From: an uncultured Ruminococcus sp.
Lineage (GTDB): Bacteria; Bacillota; Clostridia; Oscillospirales; Ruminococcaceae
Reading direction: 5' to 3'
NCBI GenBank assembly: GCA_937926145.1
Contig: CALANW010000119.1
Coordinates: 1 to 31,677, forward strand
DNA length: 31,677 nucleotides
A program made the translations under genes and the position numbers. How positions within the stretch are numbered: the first letter of the stretch is position 1; each line of letters opens with the position of its first letter. Under the pieces are notes generated by a model. That model had not been told where the DNA came from. It did no database searches and saw nothing but the letters and a program-made list of their open reading frames with translations. Positions 15,573 through 22,426 of the stretch are shown piece after piece.

Positions 15573-17931
15573 TGTCCCTCACCTCACGGAAATTTACATA
15601 CTTGCCGTTTATTTCCATAGCGTATTTTATCCTCATAGGATTACCGCCCACCTGTTTTTTCTGCTTGTATATCGGCTTTCCATCAAGGGCATCACGGACA
15701 TTTGCGGAAGTTATGGTTATGGAATTAAATCTATCATCTTTCCATATAGTAAAATCGCATTTATCCCTGCCAGCACTGCAATAGAAATTCTTTTCACCTT
15801 CATACACATCTGCACCGCATTTGGGGCATTTACCGAGAGATATTTTTTCTGTCTTAATTCTTTTGAGATTGACATATTTGCCTGTGTCCTCCAGGGAATA
15901 TTCGGAAGTGAAAATTTTTCCGTCCTTAGCCTTGACTCTGAGCTTTACTGTATTTCCCAAAAGAAGATTTTTCATATACTCCGCCGTAATGATGTCTTCT
16001 ATGAATTTATCCGTTTTCCATACAGTAAAGCCGCAGCCGCAGCTCCCGTTTGCGGGAGCATTACTGCTTTCGCAGTAAAAATTTTTCTCACTCTCGAAAA
16101 TATTCTTACCGCAGCGTGGGCATTTTCCTACCGCTTCACGCTGATTGGGATTCGTAAAACCCAGCGGCTCTCTATGCCTTGAAGAACTCTTTTCATACTC
16201 GATCACAGAGGTCACAAACGCCTTTATCTCATCAATGAATTTTTCAGAATCAGTTCCATTTTCTTTGATATTTGTAAAGGCAAGTTCCCATTCTGCCGTT
16301 CTTTCAAGGGATTTCAGGCTTTCTGGAAGAGAGTCGCAAAACATCTTACCGAGCGGTGTTGCGACAATGTTTTTCTTGTTACGCTCCACATATCCAACCT
16401 CGATAAGCTGCTCTATAACATCTGCTCTGGTGGCTTCCGTGCCTATACCTTTACCCTTGACAGCCGCTTTCAATCCTTCATTATCAATTCTGTTGTCGAT
16501 ATTATTCATAACCGACAGCAGGCTTGCATCGGTGTAATGCTTCGGTGGCTGAGTTTCGCATTCTTTGATATGAATATCTTTTGGGATAAAAGTGCTGCCC
16601 TCGGCATAAGATATTTCCGACGATTTACTATCATCATTTTCTGTGTCATAGGATTTCCAGCCAAGTTCAACCGACTTCACCGTTTTGAGCTTGTAAATAA
16701 CATCATTGCACCAGAATTCATAATTTGTTTCAGTGTATTTATAAGGCTTGTCCAATGCACAAAGCAGCCTGTTCACAATAAGGTGATATACATTTTTCTC
16801 ACGTTCAGTCAGTCTATCAAGGCTGTCCGACTTTGCTTCGGGAAGAATTGCGTGGTGGTCGTGATTTTCCATAACCTTGTCATTTACCACTCGGCTGTCC
16901 AGGTTAAGAGCCTGTCCCAACAGACTGCGGCATCTGTCAGCATAGTTTTCATCATCAACAAAGCTGCTGACAATGTTTATGACCTTACCTCTCATATCAT
17001 CGGAAATATAGTTACAGTCGGTGCGTGGATATGTAGTGAATTTCTTTTCATAAAGGCTCTGAGCTGCTTCAAGAACTTCCTTTGCGGTATATCCATACAC
17101 CCTGTTTGCTTCCTGCTGCAAGGTTGTCAGGCTATGAAGCAGCGGCCTGTTTTTGCTCTTGTTTTCGCTGACCGCATACTGAACATTCGCATTTGTTCCT
17201 ATACTGTCAGCAAGTGCTTTTTCAGCATCTTCCCTTGTTGCATACACCCGGTCGGAAAGAGCACCGTTATCCATTTCAAGGCGGTATGAAACTGTTTTCC
17301 TGAAATTCTCTATCTCCTTGTCCCTATCAACGATTATGGAAAGGACAGGTATTTTAACCCTGCCCACTCTGTGAGGGTAGTTGTCCATTACACCATAAAG
17401 TCGGGATAAATTCATTCCGATTATCCAGTCGGATTTTTCTCTTGCAAGTGCAGCATAATATTCTCCGTCATAATCGCCGTCGGGAGGAAGATTTTCCATA
17501 CATTTTCTGATTGCTTCCTCCGTCATAGAATTGCACCACAAACGATACACAGGCTTTGTGCAGTGATTTGCGTTATATATGTGCCGGAAGATAAGTTCAC
17601 CCTCACGCCCTGCATCGGTTGCACAGATAATGGAATCGACTTCAGGGAGGTTTATGAGCTTTGCGATAATTCTGCGAAGTCCGTTTGTACTGTCGCTTTC
17701 GGGATGAAGCTCAAACATAGGGAACATTGGAAGTTCTTCCAACTTGTATGCTTTACTGTACCCATAATCCTCGGGCATTCCCAGACTATACAGATGTCCT
17801 CTGGCATTGACTACATAGTAGCCGCTGCCTTTGTAGCAATACTCCTTTCCGTCATATTCCTTTTCATTTGCACCGACCGCCGAAGCGATTATCTTCGCAG
17901 TCGAAGGCTTTTCGCTTATGATAAGCTGCAT
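15565..17931 (-). CDS. topB: DNA topoisomerase III (TopB/TraE type)
   Basis: A 788-aa type IA topoisomerase. The Toprim domain opens MQLIISEKPSTAK and carries DAGREGELI at 106-113. The cleavage domain contains RVGRVKIPVLS (~188-198) and the active-site tyrosine Y301 in FTTYPRTDCNYIS. GKGIGTEATRADVIEQL (~493-510) is the conserved late motif. The C-terminus has two Cys4 zinc ribbons (first CPRC...C...CGC at 604-633; second C702, C705, C718, C725), each followed by a similar ~45-residue block ending KYVN(L/F)(K/R). The usual GRVQTP is GRVKIP here. Expected to relax or decatenate transferred DNA, and standard in ICEs of this type. Start 17931 has an AAAGGA site. First gene of the DNA-processing operon, divergent from fic. 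Confidence 0.95.
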   Translation of the reverse strand: MQLIISEKPSTAKIIASAVGANEKEYDGKEYCYKGSGYYVVNARGHLYSLGMPEDYGYSKAYKLEELPMFPMFELHPESDSTNGLRRIIAKLINLPEVDSIICATDAGREGELIFRHIYNANHCTKPVYRLWCNSMTEEAIRKCMENLPPDGDYDGEYYAALAREKSDWIIGMNLSRLYGVMDNYPHRVGRVKIPVLSIIVDRDKEIENFRKTVSYRLEMDNGALSDRVYATREDAEKALADSIGTNANVQYAVSENKSKNRPLLHSLTTLQQEANRVYGYTAKEVLEAAQSLYEKKFTTYPRTDCNYISDDMRGKVINIVSSFVDDENYADRCRSLLGQALNLDSRVVNDKVMENHDHHAILPEAKSDSLDRLTEREKNVYHLIVNRLLCALDKPYKYTETNYEFWCNDVIYKLKTVKSVELGWKSYDTENDDSKSSEISYAEGSTFIPKDIHIKECETQPPKHYTDASLLSVMNNIDNRIDNEGLKAAVKGKGIGTEATRADVIEQLIEVGYVERNKKNIVATPLGKMFCDSLPESLKSLERTAEWELAFTNIKENGTDSEKFIDEIKAFVTSVIEYEKSSSRHREPLGFTNPNQREAVGKCPRCGKNIFESEKNFYCESSNAPANGSCGCGFTVWKTDKFIEDIITAEYMKNLLLGNTVKLRVKAKDGKIFTSEYSLEDTGKYVNLKRIKTEKISLGKCPKCGADVYEGEKNFYCSAGRDKCDFTIWKDDRFNSITITSANVRDALDGKPIYKQKKQVGGNPMRIKYAMEINGKYVNFREVRDNG

Positions 17932-17969
17932 AAAATCAGTCCTTTCATTTTTGATTTTTTGTGTTTTAT

Positions 17970-17998
17970 GAATTGGGGAAACACTGTTTCCCCAATTC
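17970..17998. repeat. Near-perfect palindrome upstream of topB
   Basis: Arms GAATTGGGGAAACA (17970-17983) and TGTTTCCCCAATTC (17985-17998) are exact inverse complements around a single C. Neither side is followed by a U-tract in its reading direction, so it is not a normal terminator. It lies 38 bp upstream of the topB start, in the topB leader if transcription begins to its right. It may be a regulator-binding site or a leader hairpin. Confidence 0.7.
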
Positions 17999-18010
17999 GA
18001 TGATAGGATG

Positions 18011-18164
18011 TACTTTTTGAAATAATAGCTTCAATTTTTACCTCTTATTTCAACATCTCTAATACTTTCTGAGATAAAGCTTTAATTTAACAGTTTTTAT
18101 TTCAGTTTGCCATTGACTTTCTGAAATAAAATGGGTATAATATAGATAGTTATTTCAAAAAGTA
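18011..18164. promoter_or_regulatory. Array of six alternating half-sites flanking the fic promoter
   Basis: TGAAATAA-type half-sites occur in strictly alternating orientation at 18018, 18045 (inverse), 18070 (TGAGATAA), 18097 (inverse), 18122 and 18150 (inverse). Start-to-start spacings are 27, 25, 27, 25 and 28 bp. The outermost copies extend to an exact 15-bp inverted repeat, TACTTTTTGAAATAA (18011-18025) and TTATTTCAAAAAGTA (18150-18164). The 18096/18121 pair is an exact 10-bp inverted repeat enclosing the -35 box, and the last site lies between the -10 and the ribosome site. This layout is that of a cooperative operator. The natural candidate binder is the C-terminal HTH of the Fic protein itself. 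Confidence 0.75.
18113..18141 (+). promoter_or_regulatory. Promoter of the fic gene
   Basis: TTGACT (18113-18118), a 17-bp spacer, and consensus TATAAT (18136-18141). The predicted start is near 18148, giving a ~30-nt leader with GGAGG at 18166-18170, 7 nt before the ATG. The -35 lies between two operator half-sites, so a bound repressor would block polymerase. Confidence 0.85.
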
Positions 18165-18177
18165 TGGAGGTCACGTT

Positions 18178-19314
18178 ATGAACAGAGCAGGCGAATTTGT
18201 TACAAATCTCAGTGGTGATTCAAGCTATAAAAGTTTTAAGCCAACTCCCCTTCCACCCGAACTTGAGCTGAACAGTCATATAATTTCAAAGCTTGTTGAA
18301 GCAAATCAGAAACTTGCCAAACTTGATACGGCTGCAAAATATATTCCAAATACAAATCTTTTCATCTCCATGTATGTCAGAAAAGAGGCTCTCATTTCCT
18401 CTCAGATTGAAGGAACGCAGTGTACTCTCGATGATGTGCTTGACCCGGAGGTTGATGCCAACAGCAATCTTGATGTTGCCGATGTTATTAACTATGTTCA
18501 GGCAACCAATTATGCTATTGAACGACTTAAATCTCTGCCGCTGTGCTGTCGGCTTCTGCGGGAAATTCACAAAGAGCTTATGAACGGCGTAAGAGGTCAG
18601 GAGAAAAATCCCGGTGAATTCAGAACATCTCAGAACTGGATCGGTCCTGCAAACTGCTCATTGAAGGATGCAAGATATATTCCGCCTAACACGGACGATA
18701 TGTTGACTGCAATGTCAGACCTGGAAAAATTCATTAATGAAAACGAGGATTATGATGCTCTTATAAGAATTGCCCTCATTCACTATCAGTTTGAAACCAT
18801 CCACCCATTCCTTGACGGCAACGGAAGAGTCGGCAGATTGATGATCCTGCTCTACCTTATGGAGCAAAAACTATTGTCTTGTCCCGTTATCTACATTTCA
18901 TATTTTCTGAAAAAGAATCAGATTGAATATTATGATAGAATCTCAGAGGTACGCCGTTCCGGAAACTACGAGCAGTGGGTACTCTTCTTCCTCGAAGCTG
19001 TTTCGGCTGCCGCAAAGGATTCTCTCGAAACCATTGAGCAGTTATCCGCACTTCACGATAAGAACATTCAGCTTCTTCCTAAATCAAACCGCAAAGTTGA
19101 CAATGTCCGCAATCTTTTCGATTATATTGAAAAGTATCCGATTATTGACATTAAGCACACCTCCGAGGCCCTGAATATCAGCTTCAACACCACTTCAACC
19201 ACCATAAAAAAGCTTATTGAACTTGGTATTTTGGTTGAGACAACCAACTCCGCAAGAAACAAGGTTTTCGCTTATTCGGAATATCTTGATATTCTTAAAA
19301 AAGACATGATATAA
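18178..19314 (+). CDS. Fic-domain protein (class II, self-inhibited) with C-terminal winged HTH
   Basis: A 378-aa Fic protein, a family that typically transfers AMP from ATP to a target hydroxyl. The N-terminal helical part (~20-110) contains SSQIEG at 74-79, fitting the (S/T)xxxE(G/N) inhibitory motif of class II Fic enzymes; E78 would obstruct ATP. The catalytic loop HPFLDGNGRVGR (209-220) is complete, with H209 as general base. Residues ~305-370 resemble a winged HTH (IDIKHTSEALNISFNTTSTT, then KKLIELGIL), suggesting DNA binding and autoregulation. The ATG has GGAGG 7 nt upstream. It is the only clear plus-strand gene here. It stands alone between the two minus-strand transfer operons, divergent from topB, and looks like cargo or a regulatory insertion. 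Its target is unknown. Confidence 0.93.
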   Translation: MNRAGEFVTNLSGDSSYKSFKPTPLPPELELNSHIISKLVEANQKLAKLDTAAKYIPNTNLFISMYVRKEALISSQIEGTQCTLDDVLDPEVDANSNLDVADVINYVQATNYAIERLKSLPLCCRLLREIHKELMNGVRGQEKNPGEFRTSQNWIGPANCSLKDARYIPPNTDDMLTAMSDLEKFINENEDYDALIRIALIHYQFETIHPFLDGNGRVGRLMILLYLMEQKLLSCPVIYISYFLKKNQIEYYDRISEVRRSGNYEQWVLFFLEAVSAAAKDSLETIEQLSALHDKNIQLLPKSNRKVDNVRNLFDYIEKYPIIDIKHTSEALNISFNTTSTTIKKLIELGILVETTNSARNKVFAYSEYLDILKKDMI

Positions 19315-19342
19315 TAAATTGCATTTCATACTGACATCACAG

Positions 19343-19446
19343 TGTCGGTATTCCGCCATATTAATGTCGGTTTAAGCTCTGTTTTTAGCGTAAACCGACA
19401 CCAAAATGTCGGTTTACGACAATCGGATTGTCGGTAATGTGTCGGT
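19343..19446. repeat. Six TGTCGGT repeats in nested inverted repeats
   Basis: Non-coding tract between the convergent ends of fic and the transfer operon. TGTCGGT occurs at 19343, 19365, 19407, 19429 and 19440, and its complement at 19394. Two mutually exclusive hairpins share the 19394 copy: 19365-19400 (14-nt arms, one mismatch, 8-nt loop) and 19389-19418 (exact 12-bp arms, 6-nt loop). A smaller CGACAAT/ATTGTCG repeat follows. There is no U-tract after either hairpin. It may be an iteron-like protein-binding array, an oriT-type structure or a transcript end; the sequence alone cannot tell. Confidence 0.7.
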
Positions 19447-19472
19447 ATATATCCACCATTTGTTTCATCATT

Positions 19473-19655
19473 TTATCCAGACTCGGCCACTGTCGTAACA
19501 TCAGAACGGCCCATAGCCTCAAGCTCCCGCCTATCCCGGATATCCGCATAGATACTCACAACAACGCAAAGTATCAGCAGAGCAACAACTATCACACCAT
19601 ATCTGAATGATGTGTACTGCCATTTATCCTCCCACCATTCCTTAAAACGCTTCAT
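19473..19655 (-). CDS. Small single-TM protein
   Basis: A 60-aa protein: a short basic, Trp-rich N-terminus (MKRFKEWWEDKWQYTSFRYG), one TM segment (~VIVVALLILCVVVSIYA, residues 21-37), then a polar tail. Its ATG overlaps the stop of the preceding 104-aa gene by 4 nt (ATGA), so it is translationally coupled. It is the last gene of the mating-channel operon. Family not recognised; probably a membrane accessory of the transfer machinery. Confidence 0.65.
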   Translation of the reverse strand: MKRFKEWWEDKWQYTSFRYGVIVVALLILCVVVSIYADIRDRRELEAMGRSDVTTVAESG

Positions 19656-19963
19656 TTTTCTTCCTTGCCTCCCGTCTGTTTAAGCTTGTTTTTGCTGTGC
19701 TGAACTGCAATCAGAGCAGCGGAAAGTGACATAAACACCACCAAATGCAGCTTGCTGTCATCCCATATTTCCATAAGCAAGGATTCTTCCGCCTGTTCAG
19801 TCTGTGACTGAGCAGGCATTTCTTTTGCATCTTCGTATTTACGCCACCTATCAACACCAAAGGCAATAATTGTAAGCACGACGATTATAACAAGTGGTTT
19901 AAACCACGTTTCTTTTTTGTTTCTGCCGCACCAATCGGCAATGGATCTAAACGGATTCGCCAT
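19652..19963 (-). CDS. Small two-TM protein
   Basis: About 103 aa from the ATG at 19963, which has AGGAGG with 6-nt spacing; a GTG one codon upstream is less likely. Two hydrophobic segments: ~23-38 (FKPLVIIVVLTIIAFGV) and ~74-87 (LVVFMSLSAALIAV), with a charged acidic loop between them and a basic C-terminus. It overlaps the large transfer protein gene by 17 nt and the next gene by 4 nt. The family is not recognised; context points to a transfer-channel accessory. Confidence 0.65.
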   Translation of the reverse strand: MANPFRSIADWCGRNKKETWFKPLVIIVVLTIIAFGVDRWRKYEDAKEMPAQSQTEQAEESLLMEIWDDSKLHLVVFMSLSAALIAVQHSKNKLKQTGGKEEK

Positions 19964-22406
19964 CACTTTCCTCCTCTCCGATGGGGGTATCTATCTCCCA
20001 GAAATTGTTGGGAATTGCCCCGTCTTCAATCAACTTCTCATAGAATTCCTGTGCCTTGGAATTATCCGCAGCACCGAACTGTCGGAAATCAGCTTCATCA
20101 ATCTCAAGCTCTTTTTTTATGAGTTTGATATATTCATCAATCAGGTCTTTGAAGCTATCCTCATCAACGCCATTGTTTTCTGCATCGGTAAGCTCCATAA
20201 CCTTTTCCCGAAGCTCGTCTGCCGTAAGACAAACGCCTATCTCTCCCGACAGATTATCGTGATCACTATCGCAGTAATATTCCCAGACATAACCACCGTC
20301 CTCCAATGGAACCATTTTTCTTCTGCAATTCATACCCTCACAAAAGTTATCATGCGTTATGTCTGTGGTAATGGGAATGAACTCTGTTTCCTCAAAAAAC
20401 TCCATAATATCTTCGGGGGTAATATTCAGAATCTGTTCGGCATCGGAATCACTGTCATCGGGATTTATGATATCCATTGATTTATACAGCGCTATGTATG
20501 CAAGCAGTTCCTCAGCAGATAAATCACTTTGTATTTCTGTGTTTCCAAAATGATTTGTACCAATAACAGGTTTTCCGGTAAACTCACCCGAATCTGCACT
20601 GCCGTTGGCAACATCTATTTTTCTGACCTCATAGGGCTGTCTGCTGCTTTCCGCAGTCAAAGTGTCATCAAGGCCCTGCATCATAAGGTCATATTCTGCA
20701 ATAGCTTCAGGCATTGAGTTGGAAAGCGCAGCGGTTATCTCATCAGACATTGCCTGTGAAAGTGCATTTAATACAGCGGGGTCTGTAATGTTCATCATAA
20801 GATTTTCATATCTCATGCGGATTTCAGATATTATATTCTGACAATAATCTCTATAAAACGTGCTGAAATCAAGCTCCAGTGCCGGAGAGGGATAATCATA
20901 AGTGCCGCCGTACCAGTCACCGTAATCAAGATAGAAATATGCTTGTGTAACATCCATATAGTTTTTTATGAGCTTTGCATATCCGTCAATTACCTCTGCA
21001 TTGGACTCTGCTTCATATGTTCTGTCTGCTTCGTCGCCTTCATCACCTGCAAGAGTATAGCTCATAGGTGTTAGCCAGCCGAAAAAAGCGGCAACAATGG
21101 CAAACACAATAATTATGATGATTATGGGAGCAAAAGCCGAAGCTGCTCCGCCGCCAATGAGAGCCTTTGAAGCTTTCTTGACAACATATTTTTTTCCTGC
21201 GGATTTTGCTGTGTTTGATGCAAGGTCGGGATTATCCTTATTGAAATCAAGGAACATTTCTTTCTGCTTGTTTTTTCGCTCGGTCTCCTTGCGGTTAGCA
21301 TAAAATGACTTTTGCTTCTCGGAAACTCTCTGATTGTGAAGATAATTTCTGCGTTTCTCTCGTGACATTTCCTCTAAAAGTGCCTTATCCTCGGACAACT
21401 GCCAATCTGCCTTATGTCGTTGTGTATCTGAATCAACATATTTTGTACGGCCATTTGCCTTATGTTCCTCTATAAATGCCCTGTCCTTTTCACTGCTTTC
21501 GCCTTTAAGGATCTTTGCAACCATCTTTTTGGCTTCAACCGCCGCAAGAGTGGCGGCAACATCGGGAACAGCTGAGCCGACGGATGATGCACTGCTTACG
21601 GAATTACCGATAGTCTGCACAGAATTAAGCATTCCATTATCGGACAACGCACTTTTTATGACCGTATCGGCAACTACTTTTCCAACCTCACCTTTTGCAA
21701 GCTGTCCTGTAATAGCAGCTGCTGAGGATACTTCATCAAACACATTTCTGCATTCTCGGTTATATTGCTCCTGTTGTTTGCGGCGATTATTATCCGTATA
21801 TCTGCCATAGGCCTGATTAACGGCATAATCGTGACGAACTGCATCATGCCTGCTAAAATCTACACTATCCGAATTGCCTGTGAACTTGCTTTCAAAGGTA
21901 TTCTCTTTGTATTCCTTCGAATTTTCGGGAATAGGATCACGCTTTTCATCAACAATTTCATTGCCGATTTCAGCAGCTTCATCCGAAACCAACGCAACTG
22001 TATTTATTGCAATAGCCTCTTTATTCTGCTGTGCAAGAAAAGCCGCTCGTTTCATACGCTCCGCCATTTCGGGTGAAATAGTTGATTTGTCCTCGATAGA
22101 CGTTTGGGACTCATAATGCGTTTCAGAATTTGTACAGTGCGAAACAATGTTTTTCTTCTGCGATGAAGCATAAATCACATTCGGTTTTACCGATACTTTT
22201 TCAACAGAGCTGTTTTCCTGCATTTCATCAGATATATTTTTTACTGCTGCCGGAACATTTCCCGAATTGCTTATTTTATCGGCTATCCTGTACTTTTTGT
22301 TGTGCTGCCTTGCACCAAAGGCAATGCACTGCGCCCTTCTCTTATCAAAAGAGGAAAGGGAGTGCTTTTCATCAGTTTCGGTATTTCTTCTTTCAACTGT
22401 TGCCAT
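19947..22406 (-). CDS. Large single-TM conjugation protein (CD1108-like position, no visible NlpC/P60 domain)
   Basis: 819 aa from the ATG at 22406, which follows GAGAGGGAG; a TTG two codons earlier is unlikely. Residues 1-~425 are cytosolic, basic and low in complexity, with helical charged stretches (EEMSREKRRNYLHNQRVSEK). One TM segment at about 425-445 (FAPIIIIIIVFAIVAAFFGW) is followed by ~375 acidic residues that should be outside the membrane. In Tn1549-type elements, the gene after VirB4 often encodes a protein of this layout whose outer part ends in an NlpC/P60 peptidoglycan hydrolase. Here I see no catalytic Cys/His pattern, only four cysteines in a short stretch (FCEGMNCRRK...YYC...GVC). 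Probably a structural channel component. Located 21 nt after virB4. Confidence 0.7.
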   Translation of the reverse strand: MATVERRNTETDEKHSLSSFDKRRAQCIAFGARQHNKKYRIADKISNSGNVPAAVKNISDEMQENSSVEKVSVKPNVIYASSQKKNIVSHCTNSETHYESQTSIEDKSTISPEMAERMKRAAFLAQQNKEAIAINTVALVSDEAAEIGNEIVDEKRDPIPENSKEYKENTFESKFTGNSDSVDFSRHDAVRHDYAVNQAYGRYTDNNRRKQQEQYNRECRNVFDEVSSAAAITGQLAKGEVGKVVADTVIKSALSDNGMLNSVQTIGNSVSSASSVGSAVPDVAATLAAVEAKKMVAKILKGESSEKDRAFIEEHKANGRTKYVDSDTQRHKADWQLSEDKALLEEMSREKRRNYLHNQRVSEKQKSFYANRKETERKNKQKEMFLDFNKDNPDLASNTAKSAGKKYVVKKASKALIGGGAASAFAPIIIIIIVFAIVAAFFGWLTPMSYTLAGDEGDEADRTYEAESNAEVIDGYAKLIKNYMDVTQAYFYLDYGDWYGGTYDYPSPALELDFSTFYRDYCQNIISEIRMRYENLMMNITDPAVLNALSQAMSDEITAALSNSMPEAIAEYDLMMQGLDDTLTAESSRQPYEVRKIDVANGSADSGEFTGKPVIGTNHFGNTEIQSDLSAEELLAYIALYKSMDIINPDDSDSDAEQILNITPEDIMEFFEETEFIPITTDITHDNFCEGMNCRRKMVPLEDGGYVWEYYCDSDHDNLSGEIGVCLTADELREKVMELTDAENNGVDEDSFKDLIDEYIKLIKKELEIDEADFRQFGAADNSKAQEFYEKLIEDGAIPNNFWEIDTPIGEEESDGESV

Positions 22407-22426
22407 AAACAACTCCCTCTCTTTCT

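Noticed and set aside
17970..17998. Palindrome as a terminator
   Set aside because: The T-rich stretch lies on the 5' side for plus-strand reading, and the minus-strand continuation is A-rich, so it lacks terminator features.
17932..18060. A specific promoter for the topB operon
   Set aside because: Candidate boxes such as TATCAT near 18000-18005 lack a -35 at acceptable spacing, so no coordinates are called, although a promoter must lie in or near this gap.
19389..19418. 12-bp hairpin as the rho-independent terminator of fic or of the channel operon
   Set aside because: No U-tract follows in either direction; kept only as part of the repeat tract.
19343..19446. TGTCGGT cluster as a CRISPR array
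   Set aside because: Units are only 7 bp, occur in both orientations and have irregular spacing.
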